A stretch of 64,000 nucleotides of DNA from Psychrobacillus sp. INOP01 (GTDB taxonomy: Bacteria; Bacillota; Bacilli; Bacillales_A; Planococcaceae): the NCBI RefSeq assembly GCF_018140925.1, contig NZ_CP073315.1, positions 4,030,001 through 4,094,000 of the forward strand, written 5' to 3'. Made by a program: the position numbers and the translations under genes. The notes beneath the pieces are model-generated. The model worked only from the letters and a program-made list of their open reading frames with translations, ran no database searches and was not told the DNA's origin. Shown piece by piece: positions 26,217 to 34,622 of the stretch. How positions within the stretch are numbered: the first letter of the stretch is position 1; the number at the start of each line of letters is the position of its first letter.

Positions 26217-26230
26217 AGGGGAGTCCCCTA
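26217..26230. promoter_or_regulatory. NreC-type box 2 upstream of narK
   Basis: AGGGG-AGTC-CCCTA, with a perfect AGGGG/CCCCT dyad, 22 bp after the start of box 1. The pair repeats the spacing seen before narG (21 bp). Confidence 0.55.
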
Positions 26231-26315
26231 TTAGAAACTATTTAAAATTTAGTTAAACTAATAGTAGGGAATCAATACGTGAATCATTCAATACCAAATA
26301 GAAAAGGTGATATGA

Positions 26316-27830
26316 ATGATAAAGAAAGTCCAATTGCCGTTACAGACGATGAACTTAGTTTTAGGATTTATGATCTGGGTAATCATTTCTTCTTTACTTC
26401 CATTTATTAAAGAAGATATTGATATACCTGCAGACAAAATAGCTATTTTAACTGCTATACCTGTAGTATTAGGGTCAATATTGCGAATTCCACTTGGCTA
26501 TTATGCGAATGTAATAGGTGCAAGACTCGTATTTCTAATTAGCTTTGTATTATTAATGTTCCCCGTATTTTATATCAGTGAAGCCTCTAGTTATATAGAT
26601 TTAATGATTGGGGGATTATTTTTAGGAGTTGGGGGAGCGGTTTTTTCTGTAGGTGTTACATCATTACCAAAATATTATCCTAAAGAAAAGCATGGGTTTG
26701 TGAATGGTATATACGGTGCCGGTAATATTGGTACTGCGATATCAACATTTGCAGCTCCAATGATTGCAACTCAAATAGGTTGGTCTTTAACGATAAAATT
26801 ATATTTAGTATTACTATTGATATTTATCGTTATTAATATCTTTTTAGGTGATAAACACGAAGTAAAAGTAAAAACACCAATTATTGAACAGATTAAAGGA
26901 GTTTGGAAAAATGATAAACTATGGTTTTTCTCATTATTCTATTTCATAACATTTGGCTCGTTTGTAGCGTTTACTGTTTATCTACCAAACTTTTTAGTAA
27001 GTAACTTCGAATTAGATAAAGTCGATGCTGGGTTAAGAACTGCTGGATTTATAGCTGTTGCAACAGTTTTTAGACCAGTTGGTGGATGGTTGGGAGATAA
27101 ATTTCAACCGCTATTCCTTTTGATGGGTGTATTTTCGGTCTATACAATTGCTGCAATATTATTAGCTTTTTCACCTTCAATAATGCTATATACGATTGGA
27201 TGTATAGTAATTGGTATTAGTGCAGGAATAGGAAATGGTGTAATTTTCAAGCTGGTACCATTCTATTTCAACAAACAAGCAGGTATTGCTAACGGTATTG
27301 TTTCTATGATGGGTGGTCTAGGAGGCTTTTTCCCACCACTCTTATTAGCTTCTATATTCTCGATAACTGGACAGTATTCAATTGGATTTATGCTCCTATC
27401 TTCTGTATCATTGGCAAGCTTGGTTTTAGTAGTATTCATGTACTATCAAGATAGATTAAAGCTAGCACAGGAAGTATTTAAATCAACTGGCCAAGGAATT
27501 ATGGTAACAAATACAGCGGGTACAATAGTTACAGTAAACCCGTCATTCACACAACTGACAGGATTTAGTGAAGAGGAAGCTATAGGGCAAACTCCAAGAA
27601 TTTTAAAATCTAAACGTCAGGAAAAAGCATTTTACGATGAAATGTGGGGAAGTATTCAAAAAAATGGAATGTGGCAAGGTGAAATTTGGAATCGTAGAAA
27701 AAATGGAGAAGAGTACTTGGAATGGTTGAATATTAGTGCAGTAAAAGATGAAACAGGCGAAGATGTCAGATATGTTGGAACCTTCACAGATATAACTGCA
27801 CACCGGACCGAAGAGGGCAACCAATCGTAA
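26316..27830 (+). CDS. narK: NarK-type nitrate/nitrite transporter fused to a C-terminal PAS domain
   Basis: A 504-residue protein. Residues 1-376 are a 12-helix major-facilitator transporter of the NarK/NarT nitrate porter group, with the nitrate-signature stretches GAGNIGTAISTFAAP (134-148) and GGLGGFFPP (334-342). Residues 384-495 are a PAS plus PAC domain (GIMVTNTAGTIVTVNPSF; TGFSEEEAIGQ; GMWQGEIWNRRKNGE; VRYVGTFTDIT) facing the cytoplasm. The frame is unbroken from helix 12 into PAS. Typical NarK proteins end near helix 12, so about 115 residues are extra. AAAAGGTGATATGA precedes the ATG; two NreC-type boxes lie upstream. PAS may gate transport or report nitrate/redox state; this is inference. 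Confidence 0.95.
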   Translation: MIKKVQLPLQTMNLVLGFMIWVIISSLLPFIKEDIDIPADKIAILTAIPVVLGSILRIPLGYYANVIGARLVFLISFVLLMFPVFYISEASSYIDLMIGGLFLGVGGAVFSVGVTSLPKYYPKEKHGFVNGIYGAGNIGTAISTFAAPMIATQIGWSLTIKLYLVLLLIFIVINIFLGDKHEVKVKTPIIEQIKGVWKNDKLWFFSLFYFITFGSFVAFTVYLPNFLVSNFELDKVDAGLRTAGFIAVATVFRPVGGWLGDKFQPLFLLMGVFSVYTIAAILLAFSPSIMLYTIGCIVIGISAGIGNGVIFKLVPFYFNKQAGIANGIVSMMGGLGGFFPPLLLASIFSITGQYSIGFMLLSSVSLASLVLVVFMYYQDRLKLAQEVFKSTGQGIMVTNTAGTIVTVNPSFTQLTGFSEEEAIGQTPRILKSKRQEKAFYDEMWGSIQKNGMWQGEIWNRRKNGEEYLEWLNISAVKDETGEDVRYVGTFTDITAHRTEEGNQS

Positions 27831-27831
27831 A

Positions 27832-27855
27832 GATAGGGGGCCTTCCCCTATTTTA
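27832..27855 (+). terminator. narK terminator
   Basis: ATAGGGG and CCCCTAT form a perfect 7-bp stem with a 5-base loop, then TTTT. Confidence 0.75.
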
Positions 27856-27864
27856 AAGAATAAT

Positions 27865-27945
27865 AAAGTATATGGATTATGATGTTACAAAGCTTATCGC
27901 TATGATGATAAAATTAGTTTAAGTTAATGTAGTGATAATAAGGAA
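27865..27945 (+). repeat. Relic of the module A tail
   Basis: GTTTAAGTTAATGTAGTGATAATAA here nearly repeats the tail of module A copy 2 (25750-25785 region), and the flanking TTATCGCTATGATGATA resembles that of copy 1. The GC-rich palindrome is missing. It lies just before moeB. Confidence 0.55.
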
Positions 27946-27953
27946 GTGTTTAA

Positions 27954-28973
27954 ATGGATTCAAGATATTCAAGACAACTATTATTTAAAAAAATAGGAGC
28001 AACTGGTCAAAAACATTTAGGTAAAGCAGCTGTTGCAATTATCGGCTGTGGCGCACTTGGTTCAGCAATTGCAGAAACATTGGTAAGGGCAGGTGTTGGA
28101 ACTATCCATATAGCCGATCGTGATTATGTGGAGTTATCTAATATTCAGAGACAACAACTATTTACAGAAGAAGATGCTGGGGAAATGCTTCCAAAAGTAG
28201 TTGCAGCTGAGAAAAGATTAAAATCGATAAACTCCAGTGTTGTTTTGCATACTTATTTACAAAATGTAGATCATTTGCTAATAGAATATTTAGTAACAAG
28301 AGTGGATGTAATTATAGATGCAACCGATAACTTTGAAACAAGACTATTAATCAATGACGCAGCATATAAGCATAATATTCCATGGATCTATGGAGCATGT
28401 GTTGGTAGCTCAGGAGTAGTTTTTCCCTTTATACCAGAACAAACAGCCTGTTTCAGATGCTTACTTCCAGTTTTACCCACAGTAAATGAAACGTGTGACA
28501 CTGTTGGAATAATATCACCTGCAGTTCAAATTACAGCAGCAACACAATGTGCAGAAGTTCTTAAACTTTTAACAGGAAACCATGAAGCTGTTCGTACTAA
28601 GGTTCATCATTTTGACTGTTGGAATAATACTTTTTTAGATATTGGTATTTCAAAAGTGAAAAATGAAACATGTGAAACATGCAGTGAAAATGCGACTTTT
28701 CCATCACTAGAAAGAGATCATCAATCACAATATGCAGTGTTATGCGGAAGAGATGCAGTGCAAGTTTTACCAAGTCCAGATAGAAAAGTTACGTTGAAAG
28801 ATGCAGAAAAATTAGCGAAAAATTTAAATGCATTCAAGAGAAGGACCCCTTACTTTGTAGAGTTTGAACGGGAACATTATAGAATGCTTTTGTTTGAAGA
28901 TGGGAGATTATTAATACACGGCATTAAAGATGTAAACCTCGGAAGAAGATTGTATACAGAAATTTTTGGATGA
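27954..28973 (+). CDS. moeB: MoeB/ThiF-family sulfur-carrier adenylyltransferase
   Basis: A 339-residue E1-like enzyme that adenylates the C-terminal Gly-Gly of MoaD (and possibly ThiS). ATP-binding loop IIGCGALGSAIAETL (about residues 30-44), RDYVELSNIQRQQLF, ATDNFETR, and two zinc cysteine pairs (CFRC, CETC). After about residue 245 a short C-terminal domain follows, as in Bacillus MoeB, without a rhodanese cysteine motif. GGAAGTG precedes the ATG. First gene of the Mo-cofactor cluster; its substrate MoaD is encoded at 32314. Confidence 0.93.
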   Translation: MDSRYSRQLLFKKIGATGQKHLGKAAVAIIGCGALGSAIAETLVRAGVGTIHIADRDYVELSNIQRQQLFTEEDAGEMLPKVVAAEKRLKSINSSVVLHTYLQNVDHLLIEYLVTRVDVIIDATDNFETRLLINDAAYKHNIPWIYGACVGSSGVVFPFIPEQTACFRCLLPVLPTVNETCDTVGIISPAVQITAATQCAEVLKLLTGNHEAVRTKVHHFDCWNNTFLDIGISKVKNETCETCSENATFPSLERDHQSQYAVLCGRDAVQVLPSPDRKVTLKDAEKLAKNLNAFKRRTPYFVEFEREHYRMLLFEDGRLLIHGIKDVNLGRRLYTEIFG

Positions 28974-28993
28974 ATACATGGGGAGCTGGTTAG

Positions 28994-29491
28994 TTGTCAA
29001 CTAAATTTACATTGAATCGTACATTACAAGCTGCGATTTTAACGATAAGCGATACAAGAACAGAGGAAACAGATAAAGGTGGTCATTTAATTTCTCAATT
29101 ATTGGAGCAGGCATCTGTCGATGTAGTGGAGAAGTTAATATGTAAGGATGAAATAAGTGAAATTCAGACTATACTCAAAACTTGGACAAGTAATAACAAA
29201 ATAGATGTCATTATTACAACTGGTGGGACAGGTATTGCGAAAAGAGACTGTACAATTGAAGCTATACTCCCAAGCTTTACAAAAGAAATTAGTGGTTTTG
29301 GAGAGTTATTTCGTTTTCTAAGTTTTACGGAGGATGTTGGAACTAAGGCAATGCTTAGTCGTGCAGTTGCTGGTGTAGTGAATGATAAAGCAGTTTTTGT
29401 TCTTCCAGGATCGGTCGGAGCTATCAAGTTAGCAATGACAAAGCTAATACTTCCAGAGCTAGAACATATTGTATTTGAATTAACGAAATAA
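28994..29491 (+). CDS. moaB: Molybdenum cofactor biosynthesis protein MoaB/Mog
   Basis: A 165-residue MoaB/MogA-type protein that adenylates molybdopterin before Mo insertion by MoeA. Motifs: [35 protein letters not shown] (substrate-binding TGGTG) and [19 protein letters not shown]. The start is TTG at 28994 after GGGGAG. 20 bases after moeB, hence same operon. It converges on moaC. Confidence 0.93.
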   Translation: MSTKFTLNRTLQAAILTISDTRTEETDKGGHLISQLLEQASVDVVEKLICKDEISEIQTILKTWTSNNKIDVIITTGGTGIAKRDCTIEAILPSFTKEISGFGELFRFLSFTEDVGTKAMLSRAVAGVVNDKAVFVLPGSVGAIKLAMTKLILPELEHIVFELTK

Positions 29492-29518
29492 AAACAAGAA
29501 ACTATTAAATAGTTTCTC
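29490..29518 (-). terminator. moaC terminator overlapping its stop codon
   Basis: AGAAACTAT and ATAGTTTCT form a perfect 9-bp stem; on the minus strand it is followed by TGTTTTTATTT. The moaC stop codon lies in the loop. It may also serve moaB from the other side. Confidence 0.7.
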
Positions 29519-29990
29519 GTTGATAATCGCCATTTTTTCCGCCAGTTTTAGATAATAACATGGTAGACCCGATGATCATATCTTTTCCAGAAGCTTTACA
29601 CATGTCATAAATGGTTAAAGCGGCTGCAGAAGCGGCAACTAGGGCTTCCATTTCGACACCGGTGGAACCTACTGTTTTTACTTCAGAGCGAATATTAATG
29701 ACGTATGCTTCTTTAACAGACCATTCAAAAGTAATGTTAATCCCTGATAAGAAAATGGGATGACACATTGGTATTAAGGAAGAGGTATTTTTTGCAGCCA
29801 TTATTCCTGCTACTTGTGCTACAGCAAATACATCTCCTTTTTTATTCGTTCCTTCAGTGATTTGGCTTTTGATAGATTCATTTACAGTTATGGAGGAAAC
29901 GGCAATAGCTGTTCTAGTAGTTTCGTTTTTATCCGAAATATCTACCATCTTTGCGCGACCTTGTTCATTAAAGTGTGTGAGTTCTGACAT
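29505..29990 (-). CDS. moaC: Cyclic pyranopterin monophosphate synthase MoaC
   Basis: A 161-residue protein that acts with MoaA in the first step of Mo-cofactor synthesis (GTP to cyclic pyranopterin monophosphate). Motifs: [34 protein letters not shown] (substrate site), [11 protein letters not shown] and [13 protein letters not shown]. The second Met (29990) is chosen because AAAGGATG lies 9 bases upstream; the first ATG would abut that site. It is the only Mo-cofactor gene on the minus strand, divergent from moeA. Confidence 0.95.
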   Translation of the reverse strand: MSELTHFNEQGRAKMVDISDKNETTRTAIAVSSITVNESIKSQITEGTNKKGDVFAVAQVAGIMAAKNTSSLIPMCHPIFLSGINITFEWSVKEAYVINIRSEVKTVGSTGVEMEALVAASAAALTIYDMCKASGKDMIIGSTMLLSKTGGKNGDYQRETI

Positions 29991-30028
29991 TATTAACATC
30001 CTTTCAAATGGGATAAAGTGAAACTTCT

Positions 30029-30060
30029 ATCAGTGGGGTTTTTCTTCATCACCCACTGAT
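30029..30060. promoter_or_regulatory. Dyad between divergent moaC and moeA
   Basis: ATCAGTGGG and CCCACTGAT form a perfect 9-bp inverted repeat around 14 bases, in the 128-bp space between the two genes. It could be an operator shared by both promoters or an RNA hairpin in one leader. It lacks a T-run on either side and does not look like a full Mo-cofactor riboswitch. Confidence 0.4.
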
Positions 30061-30118
30061 GGTTAGTTAAACCGGGATAAACAAATTATAGCATGTGTAG
30101 TAGAAGGAGTTGTTAAAA

Positions 30119-31375
30119 ATGGTAGAAATCAGAAAACCAATACCTGTAAAGGATGCTATACAACGAGTAATGGAAAAGACTAGTTCCTTGCCCTTAGTCG
30201 AAATCTCTCTTTCTGATAGTTATGGTTATATTCTAGCAGAACCGATTATTGCGAAGCATGATGTGCCATCATTTAATAATTCACCGTATGATGGATTTGC
30301 GATTCGATCCGATGATTCTATCGGTGCAAGTGGAAATAATCGTATTCGCTTTCAAGTAAAAGATTATATAGGTGCTGGACAAGTTTCTAATCATACTCTA
30401 GGTAAATTAGAGGCAGTACGTATTATGACTGGTGCTCCTATTCCAAAAGGTGCAGATGCCGTTGTTATGCTTGAGCAAACAGTGGAAAGTGAAGAATCCT
30501 TTAATATTCGCAAGACATTTAAACCTTTTGAAAATGTCTCTTTACAGGGTGAAGACTCGAAAAAAGGCGAAACGTTGATCCCAGCTGGAACTTTTATACA
30601 TCCAGGTACTATAGCACTTTTAGCGACGTTTGGTTATGCAAAAGTGAAAGTTAGAAAAAAACCTGTTGTTGGTATTCTTTGCACAGGGACTGAACTTCTA
30701 ACGGTAGAAGATGAATTAGAACCAGGAAAAATACGAAATAGTAATGGACCGATGATTGAAGCTCAGTTAAAAAGACGGGGTATTGAATCTAGATATTATG
30801 GAATTCTTTCGGATGATTTAGATAGCTGTTATCAACTAGTGAAAACGGCGTTGGAAGAAACTGACTGTGTTATAACTACAGGTGGGGTTTCTGTAGGTGA
30901 TTTTGATCATTTACCAGAGATTTATCGTAGACTACAGGCGGAAGTATTATTTAACAAGGTAGCGATGCGACCTGGTAGCGTGACAACTGCAGCATTTGCA
31001 AATGGTAAATTACTGTTTGGACTTTCGGGTAACCCTTCTGCTTGCTTTACGGGGTATGAATTGTTTGCAAAACCAGCTATTGAAAATATGATGCTAAATA
31101 ATTCTCCCTATACTACTCATACAAAGGCAAAATTAACAGAGGACTTTTTAAAGCCTAATCCGTTCACAAGATTTGTTCGAAGTGTGTACAGGTTTGAAGG
31201 GAATGATGCAATTATAACTCCCGCAGGCTTTAACAAATCTAACGCAGTGTCGTCTATTGCTAGAGGAAATGCATTGATGGTACTACCAGGTGGATCACGT
31301 AATTTTGTAGCTGGTGATCTAGTGGATGTTCTTTTGTTGGGTAATGAAAACGGTGTGCCTTCATGGAATCTGTGA
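30119..31375 (+). CDS. moeA: Molybdopterin molybdenumtransferase MoeA
   Basis: A 418-residue enzyme that inserts molybdate into adenylated molybdopterin. The N-terminal DVPSFNNSPYDGFAIR is the MoeA signature; IMTGAPIPKGADAVVMLE, TGTELL and VITTGGVSVGDFDHLPE follow; GNPSACFTGYELF and the C-terminal domain IV complete it. The ATG at 30119 is preferred, with AAGGAG upstream; the TTG at 30110 lies against that site. It overlaps mobB by 13 bases and begins the moeA-mobB-moaE-moaD-mobA-moaA run. Confidence 0.96.
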   Translation: MVEIRKPIPVKDAIQRVMEKTSSLPLVEISLSDSYGYILAEPIIAKHDVPSFNNSPYDGFAIRSDDSIGASGNNRIRFQVKDYIGAGQVSNHTLGKLEAVRIMTGAPIPKGADAVVMLEQTVESEESFNIRKTFKPFENVSLQGEDSKKGETLIPAGTFIHPGTIALLATFGYAKVKVRKKPVVGILCTGTELLTVEDELEPGKIRNSNGPMIEAQLKRRGIESRYYGILSDDLDSCYQLVKTALEETDCVITTGGVSVGDFDHLPEIYRRLQAEVLFNKVAMRPGSVTTAAFANGKLLFGLSGNPSACFTGYELFAKPAIENMMLNNSPYTTHTKAKLTEDFLKPNPFTRFVRSVYRFEGNDAIITPAGFNKSNAVSSIARGNALMVLPGGSRNFVAGDLVDVLLLGNENGVPSWNL

Positions 31376-31884
31376 GTATTTTACAAGTTGTAGGGTATAA
31401 AAATAGTAGAAAGACAACTTTAATCGAAAATTGGGTAAAGGAAATCGTTGCAATAGAAAAAGAGGTTGCTGTTATTAAGCATCATGGACATGCTAGTGGT
31501 CTAGACCTTCCAAGCAATGAGACAGATAGTATGAAAATTTTTCATTCTGGAGCCACTTGCTCGATTGCAGTTGATGATCAAACGATTCAAATGCATCAAT
31601 TAAAGAAGGAATGGAAGCTTGAGCAATTACTACAATTAGTAAAAATCAGTGAACCTGAGGTTATTTTCATCGAAGGATACAAACAAGAACATTATCATAA
31701 AGTAGTTATTTTAAAAGATTCAAAGGATTGGGAAACACTTCAGCATCTAAAGAATATCGTTTGTGTAATCGTACATGGTGACCTGGAAATAGAAAATTAT
31801 CCAATGATACATATAGAAAATACAGTTCTATTAAAAGAATGGTTAATAGATTGGATTGGTGGAGATAAGCTTGAAACTATTTGA
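31363..31884 (+). CDS. mobB: MobB, molybdopterin-guanine dinucleotide biosynthesis adaptor (altered P-loop)
   Basis: A 173-residue MobB-type GTP-binding protein that assists MobA. Typical motifs: AVIKHHGHASGLDLPSNETDS, GATCSIAVDDQ and VIFIEGYKQEHYHK. The Walker A loop reads GYKNSRKTTL, where the family has GYKNSGKTTL: the glycine before the lysine is an arginine (AGA for GGA). This should weaken nucleotide binding, if it is not a sequencing error. ATG overlaps moeA by 13 bases with no clear ribosome site; GTG at 31372 is an alternative start. Confidence 0.9.
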   Translation: MESVSILQVVGYKNSRKTTLIENWVKEIVAIEKEVAVIKHHGHASGLDLPSNETDSMKIFHSGATCSIAVDDQTIQMHQLKKEWKLEQLLQLVKISEPEVIFIEGYKQEHYHKVVILKDSKDWETLQHLKNIVCVIVHGDLEIENYPMIHIENTVLLKEWLIDWIGGDKLETI

Positions 31885-32317
31885 AATCGTTGAAACAGAA
31901 ATTGACCCAGAAACTTATAGAAAAGCAGTGCTACATGCATCTGCTGGAGCAGTAACCGTATTTACGGGTCATGTACGGGAATGGACAAAGGGAGTAAGAA
32001 CTATTTACTTGGCTTATGAGGCATATATACCGATGGCTGAAAAAAAACTTACTCAAATTGGGAAAGAAATTGAAGAACAGTGGCCCAATACAAAAGTTGC
32101 TATAGCACATCGAATAGGGAAATTAGAAATATCAGATATTGCAGTTGTTATCGCAGTTTCATCTCCTCACCGAAAAGTCGCATATGAGGCAAATGAATAT
32201 GCAATTGAGCGAATAAAAGAAATTGTGCCAATATGGAAGAAAGAAATTTGGGAGAATGGTCAGGAATGGATAGGAGACCAAAAACAGAAGCCAGTAGTGG
32301 AAGGAGAATTAAAATGA
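31871..32317 (+). CDS. moaE: Molybdopterin synthase catalytic subunit MoaE
   Basis: A 148-residue catalytic subunit that transfers sulfur from MoaD thiocarboxylate to cyclic pyranopterin monophosphate. Motifs: AGAVTVFTGHVREWTKG, LAYEAYIPMAEKKL, AIAHRIGKLEISDIAV, SPHRKVAYEANEYAIERIKEIVPIWKKE. The start is TTG at 31871, just after GGTGGAGA; the upstream TTG lies before that site. Overlaps mobB by 14 bases and moaD by 4. Confidence 0.95.
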   Translation: MKLFEIVETEIDPETYRKAVLHASAGAVTVFTGHVREWTKGVRTIYLAYEAYIPMAEKKLTQIGKEIEEQWPNTKVAIAHRIGKLEISDIAVVIAVSSPHRKVAYEANEYAIERIKEIVPIWKKEIWENGQEWIGDQKQKPVVEGELK

Positions 32318-32547
32318 TTACGGTATTGTATTTTGCAGGTTTGAAGGAAAAGACCGGCACAGATAAAGAAGAGTTTGTGTTTTCAGGAAAAACAGTAAAA
32401 CAATTATTAGAGGAACTTCAGCGTAAATATGAAGGATTGGCAGATGGAATAATTCAAGTAGCTATCAATGAGGAATACGCTTTACTAGACGATATTATTC
32501 ATGAGAGAGATACGATTGCATTAATCCCACCAGTTAGTGGCGGTTGA
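32314..32547 (+). CDS. moaD: Molybdopterin synthase sulfur carrier subunit MoaD
   Basis: A 77-residue ubiquitin-fold carrier ending in the required Gly-Gly (IPPVSGG). MoeB adenylates this end, a sulfurtransferase then thiolates it, and MoaE uses the sulfur. The ATG overlaps the moaE stop (ATGA) and is preceded by AAGGAG; a longer in-frame extension only reads moaE in another frame. FAGLKEKTGTDKEEF is typical. Confidence 0.94.
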   Translation: MITVLYFAGLKEKTGTDKEEFVFSGKTVKQLLEELQRKYEGLADGIIQVAINEEYALLDDIIHERDTIALIPPVSGG

Positions 32548-33104
32548 TGAAGACTGTTGGGATTTTACTTGCAGGAGGAAGGTCTAGGAGATTTGGTTCA
32601 CCCAAAGCATTCGCAACATGGAATAATCGGTATTTCTATGAGTGGTCCTATGCAGCATTAGAAAGTGTATGTGATGATGTGGTAGTTATTACGAGAGAAG
32701 AATTAATTCCGTTATTTCCAAGTAGTCTATTCATATTAACAGACGAACAGAGTTTTCAAGGATTAGGACCTTTGGCTGGTATATATACTGCTATGAACAG
32801 ATTAAAAGGAGATCAATATATAGTACTACCATGTGATATGCCTTTTATTACAGAAGAGGTGTTAAAAAATTTAGTACGTTTCCCTTTAAATGAAGATATT
32901 AAAGCAGTAAAGCAAGAAGAAATATTTCATCCACTTGTAAGTATATGGAATAGTAGTTTAAAAGAAAAACTTTACCAAAGTTTAATAGCTGAAAAATTAG
33001 GTGTCATGCAATTTTTATCAACTGTCGGTACAGAATGGATACAAGCAAATCAGATTAGTGAGGAACCAGCTATCGTTTTCCAAAATATAAATAAACCTCT
33101 ATGA
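32547..33104 (+). CDS. mobA: Molybdenum cofactor guanylyltransferase MobA
   Basis: A 185-residue nucleotidyltransferase that joins GMP to Mo-molybdopterin to give the MGD form used by NarG. The motif [16 protein letters not shown] binds [15 protein letters not shown] and [13 protein letters not shown] complete the fold. The ATG shares one base with the moaD stop (TTGATG), so it is translated by coupling; TTG at 32544 is an alternative start. Weak own ribosome site. Confidence 0.94.
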   Translation: MKTVGILLAGGRSRRFGSPKAFATWNNRYFYEWSYAALESVCDDVVVITREELIPLFPSSLFILTDEQSFQGLGPLAGIYTAMNRLKGDQYIVLPCDMPFITEEVLKNLVRFPLNEDIKAVKQEEIFHPLVSIWNSSLKEKLYQSLIAEKLGVMQFLSTVGTEWIQANQISEEPAIVFQNINKPL

Positions 33105-33120
33105 AAAGGAAGTGAAATGT

Positions 33121-34137
33121 ATGTCGGTTAATATATTGCGAGATCAATTAGATAGACCAATGAGAGATCTGCGAATTTCAGTAACCGATCGCTGTAATTT
33201 CCGTTGTTCATATTGTATGCCTAAAGAAATTTTCGGTGATGATTATGTATTTTTACCTCGTGAAGAATTATTAACGTTTGAAGAAATGGAAAGATTGGCA
33301 AAAATATTTGAGAGTTTTGGTGTAAAAAAAATCCGCTTAACAGGTGGAGAGCCGTTAATGCGGAGAAATATAGATGAACTTGTTAAAAAACTACTCAGTA
33401 TGGACAATATTAAAGACGTTGGTCTAACTACAAACGGAGTATTATTGAAGCAATATGGTCAAAAATTGAAAGATGCTGGATTAACTAGACTTAATATAAG
33501 TCTAGATGCATTAGACGAAAACTTATTTGGAAATCTCAATGGAAGAGGGATTAAACCTTCCTTCATTTTAGAAAATATACAATTTGCAAAAAAACTTGGC
33601 TTTGAAATTAAAGTAAATATGGTCGTCCAAAAAAATGTGAACGATCAAGAAATAATTCCAATGGCTAAGTATTTTAAAGAACAAGGAATTACACTCCGCT
33701 TTATTGAATTTATGGACGTCGGGAATGATAATGCCTGGAGTTTTGAAAAAGTAGTAACAAAGAAACAAATTTTAATGATGTTGCAGCAAGAATTCGATTT
33801 AGATCCTGTAGATAAGGATTATTTTGGTGAAGTTGCAGAACGTTATCAATATGCAGGATCTGAATCTCAAGTAGGTTTTATCACATCTGTTTCAGAATCT
33901 TTTTGTTCGTCCTGTACAAGAGCAAGACTTTCATCGGATGGAAAGTTTTATACATGTTTATTTGCTACTAATGGATTTGACTTAAGAAAACTCATAAGAA
34001 ATGGAGCTACAGATGATGAGTTAGCGGAAGCGATCAGAAATGTGTGGGAACGTAGAAAAGATCGATATTCTGATGAAAGAACGGAAGAAACTGCTAAAAA
34101 TCGTACGAAAATAAATATGTCCTACATTGGGGGATAA
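33121..34137 (+). CDS. moaA: GTP 3',8-cyclase MoaA (radical SAM)
   Basis: A 338-residue radical SAM enzyme for the first step of Mo-cofactor synthesis. N-terminal cluster Cys25, Cys29, Cys32 (CNFRCSYC), then [12 protein letters not shown] and TNGVLL; the C-terminal substrate-binding cluster is [19 protein letters not shown]. It ends in Gly-Gly (SYIGG), needed for activity in the family. ATG at 33121 is chosen with AAGGAAGTG upstream; the GTG at 33112 is within that site. Last moa gene in the run; the hemerythrin gene follows 18 bases later. Confidence 0.97.
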   Translation: MSVNILRDQLDRPMRDLRISVTDRCNFRCSYCMPKEIFGDDYVFLPREELLTFEEMERLAKIFESFGVKKIRLTGGEPLMRRNIDELVKKLLSMDNIKDVGLTTNGVLLKQYGQKLKDAGLTRLNISLDALDENLFGNLNGRGIKPSFILENIQFAKKLGFEIKVNMVVQKNVNDQEIIPMAKYFKEQGITLRFIEFMDVGNDNAWSFEKVVTKKQILMMLQQEFDLDPVDKDYFGEVAERYQYAGSESQVGFITSVSESFCSSCTRARLSSDGKFYTCLFATNGFDLRKLIRNGATDDELAEAIRNVWERRKDRYSDERTEETAKNRTKINMSYIGG

Positions 34138-34155
34138 TTTAAAAGGAGCGGGAAA

Positions 34156-34572
34156 ATGACTAAACCAGGACCAGCTTTGAAACAATTACATTCGCATCAT
34201 GCTATTCATGAGGGTGGACTTTCAGGGGCAATACAAAAAACGAATAATTTTTTAGAATTATTGAAATCAGGAGAGTTAGAGGCAGCAAATTTAGCTGCGG
34301 ATGACTTATTAGATTATTGGGAGACAAGAGTTATTAGCCATGCGGATGCTGAGGAATCAGGATTCTATCAAGAAAAAGTGGAAGAAAATCCAGCTCTAAG
34401 AGATGTTGTTATAAAACTAGAAAGAGACCATGATTTACTCCGGATTATCTCCAAAGACATAAAGGTAATTCGAAGCGAGCACGGACTAAATGAGGCCGTG
34501 ATCCAGCGATTTTATGCACTTCTAACAGTCAATGAAATTCATAGTAGAGACGAGGAACGTCTATTATTTTAA
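34156..34572 (+). CDS. Hemerythrin-like HHE protein
   Basis: A 138-residue helical protein with possible di-iron ligands in HSHHAIHEGGL, ISHADAEESGFY, LERDHDLL and EIHSRDEERLLF. It differs clearly from the HHE protein at 24929. AAAGGAGCG precedes the ATG, and the gap to moaA is 18 bases, so it is in the Mo-cofactor operon. A role in oxygen or NO handling for the cofactor or nitrate reductase is inference. Confidence 0.78.
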   Translation: MTKPGPALKQLHSHHAIHEGGLSGAIQKTNNFLELLKSGELEAANLAADDLLDYWETRVISHADAEESGFYQEKVEENPALRDVVIKLERDHDLLRIISKDIKVIRSEHGLNEAVIQRFYALLTVNEIHSRDEERLLF

Positions 34573-34622
34573 TAGAATTGTAACGAATTGAAAGAATAGT
34601 TCAATGTAAAGGAGCTAAACAA

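Noticed and set aside
26017-26256. Plus-strand open frame of 79 codons upstream of narK
   Set aside because: It lies entirely in module B repeat and the NreC-box region, has no ribosome site of note, and its translation is low-complexity and unlike proteins.
30029-30060. Molybdenum-cofactor riboswitch before moeA
   Set aside because: Only one simple hairpin is visible; the multi-stem conserved core of that riboswitch is not seen in the 128-bp space.
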